A stretch of 64,000 nucleotides of DNA from Prevotella sp. (GCA_017428925.1 JAFRPY010000087.1:1-64000); one strand, 5' to 3'; positions 52,950-62,317 are shown, counted from the first letter of the stretch. Numbers and translations: made by a program. The notes: generated by a model from the letters alone, not told the origin.

Positions 52950-54064
52950 AATCTCTTTTCAGTTTTCAGTTCGTAGGCGTCGTGAGTCATCCACACGGCA
53001 ATGGTTTTCATGCGCAGGTAGTTTTCGCTCAGGTACATAAACCCGCCGAGGTCATTGTCCTCGCCCCATGAGTTCTTGGCCAGATAGTATTTCTTGCCTT
53101 TTATGTTCGTGATGCCGATGAGTTCCATGCAATGGTCGTCGGTGGTTTCGCCTTGTTCAAATGCGTGTTGGCGGGTGTCGGCATCGGTTTTTGGGTTCCC
53201 ATTTTCCTTTTCGTCGTCATCCTTTGTCTTGGCGAAACCCTTGGGCCACGAGAATCCCGGTTCCGAGATATCACCTTCCCAGCAGACGGGATGGCCGGCC
53301 GTGAGCGCACGGTCGATGTGTGCCATCAGGGTGTCGAGCGGAAGGTTGAGGAACTCGTCCTGATAGTAATTGTCAGCCACTTCCAGTCGGAAAGGCTGGC
53401 CGTAGGGATGATGGGTGAAACTGGTCAGCGCGATGTATTCACCTGGAAGGCAGACGCTTAGTGCAAATTCTTGTGTGGTATATTCCATCCCGAGCATAAA
53501 CACGTATCGGGGCAATGGGCGAGTGCTCTCGTCGAGCATGCCGGTGAGGCTCTGGCTCATTTCCTCCAGTCCCTTGCCCCGGTTGGCTTCGACGGTTTTC
53601 TTCACCTTCCGTGCCACCACGTCGAAATTGACGTCCAGATGATAGGCATCCCAGTGGGTGATGCCATATTCTTGCAGCAGTCTGAGCGTCATGCTGGCCA
53701 TGCCGCGGGTGGTGATGTCGGCATTGGTTATCAGGTAGCAGCGCCGGGCCTGTTCCTCCATGAAGTGGCGGGCCAGGAAGTCGGCCGAAAGATTCACCGA
53801 GTCGCCCAACATCAGCCGTTCACTCTCAATGGTGGCCAGCATGGCATATATCCAGCACAGGTCAGACTCCCCCTGGTCTTTCACGGGAGTAATCTTGATG
53901 GCGGCTCCCTTCCGGTTCTTGTTTGTGGTGAGAGAGTCTTTTTTTGCTTCGAAAGCATCTTCCATAGGAGAAGCCTTCGAGGGGTCTTGCTGTTTCGCCT
54001 GATGGCACGCCACCACGAGCAGCAGGGTTAGTATTGCGATGACGAATAACAGTCTTTTCTTCAT
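52946..54064 (-). CDS. C1-family cysteine peptidase lipoprotein (bleomycin-hydrolase-like)
   Basis: A 372-residue protein with a lipoprotein signal ending in LLLVVAC (Cys20), so probably membrane anchored. Catalytic Cys70 (QGESDLCWIYAML), His311 (TDDHCMELIGI) and Asn331 (AKNSWGE) are in the papain order, and the domain resembles the C1B bleomycin hydrolase/PepC group. It would cleave peptides outside the cytoplasm. The -7 box at 54073-54080 gives a very short leader. It is coupled to the HAD gene by an ATGA overlap. Confidence 0.88.
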   Translation of the reverse strand: MKKRLLFVIAILTLLLVVACHQAKQQDPSKASPMEDAFEAKKDSLTTNKNRKGAAIKITPVKDQGESDLCWIYAMLATIESERLMLGDSVNLSADFLARHFMEEQARRCYLITNADITTRGMASMTLRLLQEYGITHWDAYHLDVNFDVVARKVKKTVEANRGKGLEEMSQSLTGMLDESTRPLPRYVFMLGMEYTTQEFALSVCLPGEYIALTSFTHHPYGQPFRLEVADNYYQDEFLNLPLDTLMAHIDRALTAGHPVCWEGDISEPGFSWPKGFAKTKDDDEKENGNPKTDADTRQHAFEQGETTDDHCMELIGITNIKGKKYYLAKNSWGEDNDLGGFMYLSENYLRMKTIAVWMTHDAYELKTEKRL

Positions 54065-54072
54065 TTCGGCTG

Positions 54073-54080
54073 CGAAGTTA
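54073..54080 (-). promoter_or_regulatory. Putative -7 element of the C1 peptidase gene
   Basis: The minus strand reads TAACTTCG, one mismatch from TAnnTTTG, 9 bases before the ATG at 54064. It is close enough to imply a leader of only a few bases. Confidence 0.35.
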
Positions 54081-54134
54081 CCAAAAATATTTTGTTTTTA
54101 TTCACCAACTGCATATTTTCTCAGAAAAAGTTCT

Positions 54135-54142
54135 TATATTTG
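54135..54142 (+). promoter_or_regulatory. Putative -7 element of the acid phosphatase gene
   Basis: TATATTTG followed by CAAC is an exact match to the -7 consensus, 38 bases before the ATG at 54180. No convincing -33 box is visible. Confidence 0.5.
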
Positions 54143-54179
54143 CAACATCAATCAACAATCATTAATCATTTGATAAAAT

Positions 54180-55484
54180 ATGAAAACAACTTCACTCTTC
54201 ACTCTTCACTCTCCTCTCTCCTCTCTCCTCTTTTCACTCTTCCTTTTAGTAGCCGCAACAACCTGGGCACAGAATTCTGCACTTGATGAACTGCGGGCAG
54301 ACCCGCGAAAAGCCTACGGTACCGACTACCCGTACTCGTTTGCAAAAGTCGAACTCACCAAAGCCCCCCGGGGCTACAAGCCGTTCTATATCAGCCATTA
54401 TGGCCGCCACGGCTCTCGCTACTACTGGAGCGAACGGCTTTATATCGAACTCGACTCGCTGCTGACGAAGGCCCACCGAAACCACCTCCTCACCGCCGAG
54501 GGCGAAGCCTTCTACACCAAGTTCATGGCAGCAAAGGAAGAACTGAAGACAGGCACCACCGAACTGACACAACTCGGCTGGGAGCAGCACCAATTCATTG
54601 CACGTACCATGTATAACAATTTCCCGCAAGTGTTTAAAAAAGGCGGCAACGTGCTTGCCGTCGCCTCACTCTCCGGCCGTTGCGTCATCAGCATGTCGGG
54701 TTTCTGTCAGGAACTGGTACAGTGCAACCCCAAGATCGAGATCCGCGAGCAGTCATCGCGCTTCACCCTCGACGGTGTCGTGCCCACCGACCGCCAGAAC
54801 CCCGTCCGCCACCATTACCCCAAAGTAAAGCCGCGCTACGAGAAAAACAGAGAGCAGTTCAAGTTCGTTGATAACTTGCGCGAGAAGATTCTCCCCCGTG
54901 TGTTCACCAGCACCGAGGGCCTGCCCGGCAATCCCCACCATATCGGCAGCAACCTCATCAACCTCTACACCTCGCTCCCCAGCATCGGGCACGAGGGCAT
55001 GATGGGTAACATCGTCACCGACCAGGAGATTGCCGCCGAGTGGGAGTCGTCCAACCTGGGTTCCTATTCCTGGGTTTTCGAACCCCAGTACCAGATGATA
55101 CCCATTCTGCAGGACATCATCCGCAAGGCCGATGCCGCCATCAGCGGCGAGAGCGACCATATCGCCGACCTGCGCTTTGGCCACGACACCTGTCTGGGAC
55201 CCCTCACCGTGCTGATGGGACTCAACGGCGCCGACCGCGATCCCGAAGACCCCTACGAGGTGAAGAACACCTATCAGAACTGGCTCACCTGTAAGGCGTC
55301 AAACATCCAGCTCATCTTCTACCGTAAGGGCAAATCGTCGTCCGACGTTCTGGTGAAGTGCCTGCTCAACGGCCGCGAGGCCCGTCTGCCGGTACCCACC
55401 GACAGCCACCCCTATTACCGCTGGTCCGATTTCCGCCAGTTCTACACCGCCCGCTGTCAGAGCGTGAAGGATTCCGCCAAATAA
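54180..55484 (+). CDS. Histidine acid phosphatase (MINPP/phytase-like), exported
   Basis: A 434-residue exported enzyme. The signal peptide has unusual composition (LFTLHSPLSSLLFSLFLLVA) because a heptamer array encodes it. The active-site motif YGRHGSR is at residues 74-80 (His77), and the acid/base motif GHDTCLGPL at 334-342. This pattern matches multiple-inositol-polyphosphate phosphatases and other histidine-type acid phosphatases. It probably releases phosphate from organic phosphates in the periplasm. It is followed by a terminator at 55521-55553. Confidence 0.88.
   Translation: MKTTSLFTLHSPLSSLLFSLFLLVAATTWAQNSALDELRADPRKAYGTDYPYSFAKVELTKAPRGYKPFYISHYGRHGSRYYWSERLYIELDSLLTKAHRNHLLTAEGEAFYTKFMAAKEELKTGTTELTQLGWEQHQFIARTMYNNFPQVFKKGGNVLAVASLSGRCVISMSGFCQELVQCNPKIEIREQSSRFTLDGVVPTDRQNPVRHHYPKVKPRYEKNREQFKFVDNLREKILPRVFTSTEGLPGNPHHIGSNLINLYTSLPSIGHEGMMGNIVTDQEIAAEWESSNLGSYSWVFEPQYQMIPILQDIIRKADAAISGESDHIADLRFGHDTCLGPLTVLMGLNGADRDPEDPYEVKNTYQNWLTCKASNIQLIFYRKGKSSSDVLVKCLLNGREARLPVPTDSHPYYRWSDFRQFYTARCQSVKDSAK
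54193..54241 (+). repeat. Seven-unit heptamer array in a signal peptide
   Basis: Seven 7-base units (CACTCTT twice, CACTCTC, CTCTCTC twice, CTCTTTT, CACTCTT) lie at codons 5-21 of the phosphatase. Because 7 is not a multiple of 3, gain or loss of a unit shifts the frame. Confidence 0.8.
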
Positions 55485-55520
55485 TTCAGTTTAGAAAGCT
55501 CTATCAATTATCATAAAAAT

Positions 55521-55553
55521 GGGTGTTCCCTTTTTGGGGAGCACCCAGTTTTC
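55521..55553 (+). terminator. Terminator after the acid phosphatase gene
   Basis: GGGTGTTCCC pairs with GGGGAGCACCC (one G-T wobble) around a T-rich loop, and is followed by AGTTTTCTT. It separates convergent genes (phosphatase and AraC regulator). Confidence 0.75.
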
Positions 55554-55557
55554 TTGA

Positions 55558-55588
55558 TTACACAAAATGTGTTACACAAAATGTGTAA
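55558..55588. repeat. Two tandem 14-base units
   Basis: TTACACAAAATGTG occurs twice in a row, followed by TAA. Each unit is a near-perfect dyad (ACAC/GTGT). It lies at the very end of the AraC gene, just outside its stop. Confidence 0.7.
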
Positions 55589-55589
55589 T

Positions 55590-56534
55590 TTATTTCTCGT
55601 TCCTCACCTGCAAGGGCGTCATGCCGAAATGTTCCTTCACGTATTTGCCGAAGAAGGAGGTGTTGGGGAAGCCCAGATGCATGCTGATTTGCTTGACGGT
55701 GAGGTCGGTCTGCTTCAGGTGGAAACGGATGTCCTCGAGCACATGCTCGCGGATCCATTCGTTGGCAGTCTTGCCCGAATGTTTCTTGCAGATGGCCGAG
55801 AGGTATTTGGGCGAGATGCACAGCTCGTCGGCGTAGGCCTCCACCGAGCGGCGCTTCACTTCGCTGGTGTTCAGCAGGTTGAGGAAGTGCTGGAAATGGT
55901 GCAGCGTGACAGACGGGGTGGAGCCGGTTGTGAGTCCGGTGCCGATGATGGCGGGAGGCTGTGGTTTCTGCTGCGAGGGGTGGGGCGGGGTGGCTGAGGC
56001 CAGTGCCTTCATGGCTCCGCAGAGGGCGAGGATGGCCGTGCGCAGGAGCGACTGTACTACTTCGGTGTGGAACGGATTGTCGTGCCCCCTTTCAATGGAG
56101 AGGATGAGCATATCGTAGAAATGGGTGTAGAAGAGCAGGTCGCTGTCTTCCATGGTGATGACGTTTAGCCGCCGGATGTACATCATGTCGTTCCACACGC
56201 TCATCTTCTCGCGGAGGAAACTCTGCAGGATGCGGTTGGTGAGGAACATCGCCTTCATGTCGAAGTCGGGACTCACCATCAGGTCGGTGACCGTAAGGTT
56301 CTGGGGAAATACGGCCACCTGGTTTTTCTGCAGCTGCACCAGTCGGCCGTTGGTCTGGGCCTGCACTTTTCCGTTGGTGCAGATGACCACGGCGTTCATG
56401 GCCACCTGGGCGGCCTTGAACTCGGCGAACTTCTGGATGCTGTCCACCACGATGATGTCGTTGTCGGAATAGCCTATCTGCACGTCCTCGTTTTGGGCCA
56501 GCGACTGGATGGTGATGTTTTCTTGATGTTTCAT
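55590..56534 (-). CDS. AraC-family transcriptional regulator
   Basis: A 314-residue regulator with an N-terminal ligand/dimer region and a C-terminal double helix-turn-helix (DELCISPKYLSAICKKHSGK at about 235-254; LTVKQISMHLGFPNTSFFGK at about 278-297). It is divergent from the RND efflux operon at 56729, with a shared 194-base interval that holds both -7 boxes and a perfect dyad. By position it is the likely regulator of the pump. Confidence 0.9.
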   Translation of the reverse strand: MKHQENITIQSLAQNEDVQIGYSDNDIIVVDSIQKFAEFKAAQVAMNAVVICTNGKVQAQTNGRLVQLQKNQVAVFPQNLTVTDLMVSPDFDMKAMFLTNRILQSFLREKMSVWNDMMYIRRLNVITMEDSDLLFYTHFYDMLILSIERGHDNPFHTEVVQSLLRTAILALCGAMKALASATPPHPSQQKPQPPAIIGTGLTTGSTPSVTLHHFQHFLNLLNTSEVKRRSVEAYADELCISPKYLSAICKKHSGKTANEWIREHVLEDIRFHLKQTDLTVKQISMHLGFPNTSFFGKYVKEHFGMTPLQVRNEK

Positions 56535-56559
56535 GCCCGCATGTTCTGCAATTCACGTG

Positions 56560-56567
56560 CAAAGTTA
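56560..56567 (-). promoter_or_regulatory. Putative -7 element of the AraC gene
   Basis: The minus strand reads TAACTTTG followed by CACG, an exact consensus match, 26 bases before the ATG at 56534. Confidence 0.5.
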
Positions 56568-56619
56568 GTCTTTTTTGCCAAGAATGTATGTTTTATTCGG
56601 ATATAAATATGTTCTTTTT

Positions 56620-56641
56620 GTTGTTTTGTGGTGAAAACAAC
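56620..56641. promoter_or_regulatory. Dyad between the AraC gene and the efflux operon
   Basis: GTTGTTTT (56620-56627) and AAAACAAC (56634-56641) form a perfect inverted repeat around GTGGTG. It lies between the two divergent -7 boxes, so it may be an operator. Confidence 0.45.
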
Positions 56642-56686
56642 GCCAAAAGGAGAGAAATGGAATATCCCGATTTGTGTTTTTTGCAG

Positions 56687-56694
56687 TATTTTTG
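56687..56694 (+). promoter_or_regulatory. Putative -7 element of the efflux operon
   Basis: TATTTTTG followed by CGCG matches TAnnTTTG, 35 bases before the ATG at 56729. Confidence 0.5.
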
Positions 56695-56728
56695 CGCGGA
56701 ATTTGAACAGAAACATAACGAAATAACA

Positions 56729-57757
56729 ATGAGAAAGAGTGTTTTGCTGCTGCTGACGGTGCTGCTGACAGTCAGTTGCGGAAAGAAACAGGAGCCGGGG
56801 AGCGGAAAGAAAGCCCCGACGAGAGTGATAACCGAAGTGACGTCGGCTGGGGCCGGCATGAACGGCCAGACGTATGTGGGCATCGTGGAAGAGAACGAGG
56901 GCACAGCCGTCAGTTTCACCAGCATGGGCGTGGTGAAGCGCATACTGGTCAGGGAAGGGCAGACCGTCAGCCGCGGCCAGCTGATTGCCGAGATGGACAA
57001 CACGCAGGCGCGCAACATGCTCACGGCTGCCGAGGCACAGATGGCGCAGGCCGACGACGCGCTGAAACGCTACGGCATGCTCCACGAGAACGGATCGCTG
57101 CCCGAGGTGCAGTGGGTGGAGGTGCAGAGCAAGGTGGCCCAGGCCCGCTCGCAGCTGGAGGTGGCGCGCAAGAATCTGCGCGACTGCCGGCTGGTGGCCC
57201 CTGTCGGCGGAGTGGTCGGCAGAAAGCAGGTGAATGCCGGCGAGACGGCGTTGCCCTCGCAGGCCGTGGTGACGATTCTCGACGTGAGCCGCGTGAAGGT
57301 GCGTGTGGCCATTCCCGAGGCCGAGGTGGGAAGCATCGGTGCCGGCACGCCGTCGGTGATCCGTGTGGATGCCATCGGCAGCAGTTTCGTGGGCGGAAGG
57401 ATTGAGAAGGGTGTGCAGGCCGACGCGCTGACGCATACCTACGACATACGCATCAACGTGGCCAACAGCGGGCGCCGCCTGCTGCCGGGCATGGTGGCCA
57501 GTGTGCAGTTCACGGGCGTCTCGTCCCAGGCTTCGGGCGTGCTGCCCACCTTGCCCGTCACGGCCGTTCAGAAGAAGGCCGACGGCAGTCTGTTTGTGTG
57601 GACCGTCGACAAGAACAACACCGCCCACCGCACGCCGGTTACCATCGGCGAGACCCAGGGCAACCGCGTCAGCGTGACCTCGGGCGTGGGCGAAAACGAG
57701 CGTGTGGTCACCGAGGGCTACCAGAAACTGAGCGAAGGAACGAAGGTTGTCTATTAA
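56729..57757 (+). CDS. RND efflux periplasmic adaptor (membrane-fusion) lipoprotein
   Basis: A 342-residue protein with a lipoprotein signal (LLLLTVLLTVSC) that supports the ATG at 56729. It has the adaptor layout: lipoyl-like half-motifs (GVVKRILVREGQTVSRGQLI and DCRLVAPVGGVVGRKQVNAG), a helical hairpin between them, then a beta-barrel and membrane-proximal domain. It links the RND permease and the TolC-like protein that follow. Confidence 0.9.
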   Translation: MRKSVLLLLTVLLTVSCGKKQEPGSGKKAPTRVITEVTSAGAGMNGQTYVGIVEENEGTAVSFTSMGVVKRILVREGQTVSRGQLIAEMDNTQARNMLTAAEAQMAQADDALKRYGMLHENGSLPEVQWVEVQSKVAQARSQLEVARKNLRDCRLVAPVGGVVGRKQVNAGETALPSQAVVTILDVSRVKVRVAIPEAEVGSIGAGTPSVIRVDAIGSSFVGGRIEKGVQADALTHTYDIRINVANSGRRLLPGMVASVQFTGVSSQASGVLPTLPVTAVQKKADGSLFVWTVDKNNTAHRTPVTIGETQGNRVSVTSGVGENERVVTEGYQKLSEGTKVVY

Positions 57758-57768
57758 TGTCGTCATGA

Positions 57769-57794
57769 CGGCATGCCGATATATCGGTATGCCG
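57769..57794 (+). promoter_or_regulatory. Hairpin between adaptor and permease genes
   Basis: CGGCATGCCGAT (57769-57780) and ATCGGTATGCCG (57783-57794) pair over 12 bases with one wobble and a 2-base loop. There is no T-run, so it may stabilise or process the transcript. Confidence 0.5.
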
Positions 57795-57820
57795 CCACAA
57801 CGAATAAAAAATCAGAAAAG

Positions 57821-60800
57821 ATGAAAGATAAAATGTCATGGCTCCGCTGGCCTCTGGAGCATTACTCTATATCGCTGCTCATCATCGGCATCCTGTTCGT
57901 GCTGGGCATCTACGGCATGTATATCATGCCCAAGGACGAGTTCCCACATGCCACCATCCGTCAGGGTGTGGTGGTGGCGGTCTATCCCGGTGCCACAAGC
58001 GAGGAGGTGGAGCAGCAGGTGGCCCGTCCGCTTGAGCGCTACCTGTTCACCTATGGTGAGGTAAACCGCGCGAAGACCACCACAACGTCGCAGAACGGCA
58101 TGTGCATCGTGATGGTGAGACTAAACGATGAAGTGAACAACAAGGACGAGGTGTGGTCGAAAATCAAGCACGGACTGAACAGTTTCAAGGCACAGCTGCC
58201 AAGCGGTGTGCTCGCCATAGTGGTGAACGACGAGTTCGGCAACACCAGTGCGCTGCTCATCGCCATCGAGAGCGACCAGCGCAGCTATCGCGAACTGAAA
58301 CTCTACAGCGACGAACTGAGCGACCGTCTGCGCCGCATCACGTCGGTGGCCAACGTCAAGCTCTACGGCGAACAGAAAGAGCAGATATCGCTCTATGTCG
58401 ACCGTCAGCGGCTGCAGGCCTACGGTATCGGTCAGCAGATGCTCTTCTCCGCCTTGCAGTCGCAGGGCATCACGACGATGAGCGGCAGCATCAGCGACCG
58501 CGACCAGCATATCCCCATCCATGTGGAGGCCATGGAGCACAGCGAGGAGGAGATTGCCAACCAGATTATCTTCTCCGACCCGGCCTCGGGCAAGCTGGTG
58601 CGCGTCAGGGATGTGGCACGCGTAGAGCGCGAATACGACCCGCTGGCCAGCCGCATCGAGCAGAACGGTCATCCCTGTGTGCTGCTGTCGATGGAGATGA
58701 CACCCGGCAACAATGTGGTGCTCTACGGCAAGGAGGTGGACCGCGTGCTCGACGACTTCCGGCAGAACGAGCTACCCGACGATGTGAACGTCACCCGCAT
58801 TGCCGACAAGCCGAAGGTGGTCAGCATGAGCGTCAGCGACTTCCTGCGCGACCTGCTCATCTCGATGGCCGTCATCATCCTTGTCATGATGATACTCTTC
58901 CCCCTGCGCTCGGCCATCGTGGCGGCCATCACCATCCCGCTGAGCACGTTTGTCTCGGTGGCTATCATGTATATGGCCGGCATCGAGCTGAACATTGTCA
59001 CGCTGGCCGCCCTGATAGTGGTGCTTGGAATGATTGTAGACAATGCCATCGTTGTGATCGACGGCTATCTGGAATATCTGGGCAAAGGCTACGAACCGAA
59101 CGAGGCCGCCGTGGCTTCGGCGCGGCAGTATTTCATGCCGATGATGCTGGCCACTATCTGCATCTGTGCCATCTTCTTCCCCTTCCTGTGGACCATGAAG
59201 GGCGTTTTCCACGACTGTCTGGTCGACTTCCCCTGGACGATTACCATCAACCTGATGGTGTCGCTGCTGCTGGCAGTGACGGTCATCCCGTTTTTGGAGG
59301 TGCGCATCATCAGACCGGGCAAGGTGACCACAGGCGGCAATGCTATCACGAAATGGGTGCAGACTACATATAATAAGGTACTCGGGCAGACGTTCCGCCA
59401 TCCGTGGCTGACGATGGCCACGGGACTGGTGCTCATCCTGCTCTCGTCGCTCATTGCCCCGACACTGAAGATCCGCCTGTTCCCCTATGCCGACCGCGAC
59501 CAGTTTGCCGTGGAAATCTTCCTGCCCGACGGAAAAGGCATGAAGGAAACCGAGTTGATTGCCGACTCGGTGCGCCGCGTGTTGCAGAAAGACGAGCGCA
59601 TCACGGGCATCACCAGTTTCATCGGTTGTTCGTCGCCGCGCTTCATGGATGCCTATGCCCCGCAGATGGCCGGCAGCAACTATGCCCAGTTCATCGTTAA
59701 CACCAAGTCGGACAAGGCCACGCTGAAACTGCTGGCCGACTATCAGCCGCGTTTCAGCGAGGCGTTCCCTAATGCCTACGTGAAGTTCAAGCGGCTCGAC
59801 TATCTGGAGGTGAACGAGCTGGAGTATCGCTTTTATGGCGAAAACCTCGACTCGCTGCACGTCGTGGCCGAACGGCTGATGGACCGTATGCGGCAGATGC
59901 CCGAACTGGAATGGGTGCATACCGACTATCTGCAGCCTTCGCCTATCATCAACGTGGTGCTCGACCCTGTGACCTCGGCCCAGCTAGGCATCACGCGTAG
60001 CTCGGCACAGCTGTCGCTGAGTGCCACCACCAGTGAGTTGCGCGTGGGACAGATTTGGGAACGACAGCGCATGAGTGCGGGCGACTACGAGCTGCCCGTC
60101 ATCGTGAAGGACGACAGCGACATGACGTTCTCTACCATAGCCAACCTGGGCATCTCGTCGCCCATGACGATGGCCTCGTCGGCCCTCGACGGCACCAACA
60201 GCACCATCCCCCTGCGGCAGATTGCCGACGTGAGTCCGCAGTGGAGCGAGAGTCGCATCGTGCACCGTGGAGGCGAGCGCTGCATCACCGTGACGGCACA
60301 GTTTGCGCAGGGAGTATTCACCGCTCCCGTCGAGAAAAAGATTGTCGATATCATGCAGAACGAGATTGAGCTGCCGCAGGGCGTGCGCAGCGAGGTGGGC
60401 GGCGAGATAGAATACGGCGACGAGGCCATGCCCCAGATTATCGGCGGCATCGTGATTGCAGAGATTATCGTGTTCTTCTTCCTGCTGTTCAACTTCAAGA
60501 AATACGGCATCACACTGGTCTGCATGGCTGCTCTCGCGCTGATGATTCCCGGTTCGCTCATCGGTCTTGGACTGATGAACCGCGCCCTCGGCCTGACCTC
60601 CATCTTCGGTCTGATCACGCTGATGGGAATGATCATGCGTAACGAGATTCTCATCTTCGAGCATGCCAACGACCTGGTAAAGAAATATGTGGCAGAGCAC
60701 GGCGACTGGAAAACCGACCGCAAGGCCTACAACGAAGCCGTGAAGCAGTCGGCCTATGAGGCAGGCCGCCGTCGCATGGTGCCTATCTTCCTGACCACTG

Positions 60801-60952
60801 CCACCACTGCCGTCGGTGTGGTGCCGATGATCATCGCGCAGTCGTCGTTCTGGATGCCCGTGGGTGTCACCATCTTTGCCGGTGGCATCGGTTCCCTCAT
60901 TCTGGTGGTCACCATGCTCCCCGTGGTGTATTGGAAAGTGAATTTGAAATAG
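57821..60952 (+). CDS. RND-family efflux permease
   Basis: A 1043-residue inner-membrane transporter (about 12 spans, two large periplasmic loops). The ATG at 57821 (MKDKMSWLRWPLEHYSISLL) is preferred to an upstream frame start. It has PGATSEEVEQQVARPLERYL and the TM4 region LAALIVVLGMIVDNAIVVID, where paired aspartates relay protons in AcrB relatives; here VDNAIVVID gives one and the next is at ID. It probably exports drugs, bile acids or lipids with its partners. Confidence 0.9.
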   Translation: MKDKMSWLRWPLEHYSISLLIIGILFVLGIYGMYIMPKDEFPHATIRQGVVVAVYPGATSEEVEQQVARPLERYLFTYGEVNRAKTTTTSQNGMCIVMVRLNDEVNNKDEVWSKIKHGLNSFKAQLPSGVLAIVVNDEFGNTSALLIAIESDQRSYRELKLYSDELSDRLRRITSVANVKLYGEQKEQISLYVDRQRLQAYGIGQQMLFSALQSQGITTMSGSISDRDQHIPIHVEAMEHSEEEIANQIIFSDPASGKLVRVRDVARVEREYDPLASRIEQNGHPCVLLSMEMTPGNNVVLYGKEVDRVLDDFRQNELPDDVNVTRIADKPKVVSMSVSDFLRDLLISMAVIILVMMILFPLRSAIVAAITIPLSTFVSVAIMYMAGIELNIVTLAALIVVLGMIVDNAIVVIDGYLEYLGKGYEPNEAAVASARQYFMPMMLATICICAIFFPFLWTMKGVFHDCLVDFPWTITINLMVSLLLAVTVIPFLEVRIIRPGKVTTGGNAITKWVQTTYNKVLGQTFRHPWLTMATGLVLILLSSLIAPTLKIRLFPYADRDQFAVEIFLPDGKGMKETELIADSVRRVLQKDERITGITSFIGCSSPRFMDAYAPQMAGSNYAQFIVNTKSDKATLKLLADYQPRFSEAFPNAYVKFKRLDYLEVNELEYRFYGENLDSLHVVAERLMDRMRQMPELEWVHTDYLQPSPIINVVLDPVTSAQLGITRSSAQLSLSATTSELRVGQIWERQRMSAGDYELPVIVKDDSDMTFSTIANLGISSPMTMASSALDGTNSTIPLRQIADVSPQWSESRIVHRGGERCITVTAQFAQGVFTAPVEKKIVDIMQNEIELPQGVRSEVGGEIEYGDEAMPQIIGGIVIAEIIVFFFLLFNFKKYGITLVCMAALALMIPGSLIGLGLMNRALGLTSIFGLITLMGMIMRNEILIFEHANDLVKKYVAEHGDWKTDRKAYNEAVKQSAYEAGRRRMVPIFLTTATTAVGVVPMIIAQSSFWMPVGVTIFAGGIGSLILVVTMLPVVYWKVNLK

Positions 60953-60976
60953 AAAACGAAGAAATACATTGAAAGA

Positions 60977-62317
60977 ATGAAAAGAATATTTTTCCTCATC
61001 CTTTGCTCTGCATGCTGCAATTTCATGGCAGCCCAGACAACTTTGTCTTTGGAGCAGTTGAAGACCCTGGCCCTCCAGAACAATATTGCGGTGCGCAACG
61101 CGCGGCGCAATATCGATGCGGCACAGCTGCAGCGCAAAGAGGCGTTCACGAAGTATTTTCCGAACGTCAGCGGTACGGGCGCATGGTTCAACGCCAACAA
61201 GGGCATGGCGCAGATGGACATCAATCCCGGCGAGATGATCACGCCCGAGCTGGGGGCTGCACTGGCTGCCTCGCTTCCCGCTGAGGCTCTGGCCGGACTG
61301 GGCAGTCCCATCAGCATGTCGATGATGAAGAACGGCACCATTGCGGGCATCTCTGCCGTGCAGCCCGTCTTCGCCGGAGGTCAGATTGTCAACGGCAACA
61401 AACTGGCGAAAGTGGGCGAGGAGGCTGCCGCGCTGCAGCTGCAGCTGTCGGAAAATGAGGTGGAAAAGACCACCGTGCAGTATTTCTGGCAACTGGTGTC
61501 GCTGCAGGAGAAGTTGAACACGCTGGCTGCCGTGGAACGGCTGCTGGCTGATATCCACAAGGATGTCGACGTGGCCGTGCGTGCCGGGGTGGCCATGCGC
61601 AACGACCTGCTGCAGGTGAAGCTGCGGCAGAACGACACCGAGAGTCAGAAACTGAAGCTGAGCAACAGCATCAGCATCGTGAAGCAGCTGCTGGCGCAGT
61701 ATTGCGGACTCGAAAGTGCTGACTTCACGATTGGCCAGTCAGACTTGTCCGTGAAACCCAACACCGAACCCGGCATGATGAACTTCCAGGAGACCCGCCT
61801 GCCCGAATACCAGCTGCTGCAGAAACAGGTAGAGGCTGCCGACTTGCAGCGCAAGGTTGCCGTGGGACAGCATCTCCCGTCGGTAGCCGTCGGGGCTGGC
61901 TACAACTACCACAACCTGATGGAAAACGACCGTGCCTTTGCCATGGTGTTTGCCACGGTCAGCGTGCCCATCAGCGACTGGTGGGGAGGTTCGCAGGCCA
62001 TCAAGCGCAAGAAGATTGAATACCAGCAGGCCATAGATGAGCAGCGCGACAAGTCGGAACTGTTGCACATCCGCGCGCAGAACGCATGGAACAACCTCAC
62101 CGAGGCCCGCCAGCAGATCGACATTGCCAAGCGCAGCATCGAGCAGGCCGAAGAGAACCTGCGGCTGAACCGCGACTACTATAAGGCCGGAGTCTCGAAA
62201 ATGTCGGACTTGCTCGAAGCCCAGCTGCTCTACCAGCAGGCACTCGACCGGCATATTGACGCGCTGGCCGACTATCAGAACAAGCTGCTCGCGTATCGCC
62301 AGTCGGTAGGCGAGTAG
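60977..62317 (+). CDS. TolC-family outer-membrane efflux protein
   Basis: A 446-residue exported protein with signal FFLILCSACCNFMAAQ and the duplicated TolC helical-barrel repeats (LSLEQLKTLALQNNIAVRNA; QQIDIAKRSIEQAEENLRLN; RDYYKAGVSKMSDLLEAQL). It forms the outer-membrane duct of the pump and is the last gene of the operon, 24 bases after the permease. Confidence 0.92.
   Translation: MKRIFFLILCSACCNFMAAQTTLSLEQLKTLALQNNIAVRNARRNIDAAQLQRKEAFTKYFPNVSGTGAWFNANKGMAQMDINPGEMITPELGAALAASLPAEALAGLGSPISMSMMKNGTIAGISAVQPVFAGGQIVNGNKLAKVGEEAAALQLQLSENEVEKTTVQYFWQLVSLQEKLNTLAAVERLLADIHKDVDVAVRAGVAMRNDLLQVKLRQNDTESQKLKLSNSISIVKQLLAQYCGLESADFTIGQSDLSVKPNTEPGMMNFQETRLPEYQLLQKQVEAADLQRKVAVGQHLPSVAVGAGYNYHNLMENDRAFAMVFATVSVPISDWWGGSQAIKRKKIEYQQAIDEQRDKSELLHIRAQNAWNNLTEARQQIDIAKRSIEQAEENLRLNRDYYKAGVSKMSDLLEAQLLYQQALDRHIDALADYQNKLLAYRQSVGE

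Noticed and set aside
56531..57766. 411-codon minus-strand frame opposite the RND adaptor gene, His/Arg-rich
   Set aside because: It is the shadow of a GC-rich real gene; composition is typical of antisense frames.
58153..59373. 406-codon plus-strand frame inside the RND permease gene
   Set aside because: It is a frame-shifted reading of the permease with Arg/His/Gly bias and no motif.
59984..61558. 524-codon minus-strand frame across the permease/TolC junction
   Set aside because: It spans two well-supported genes on the opposite strand; His/Gln-rich composition is an antisense artefact.
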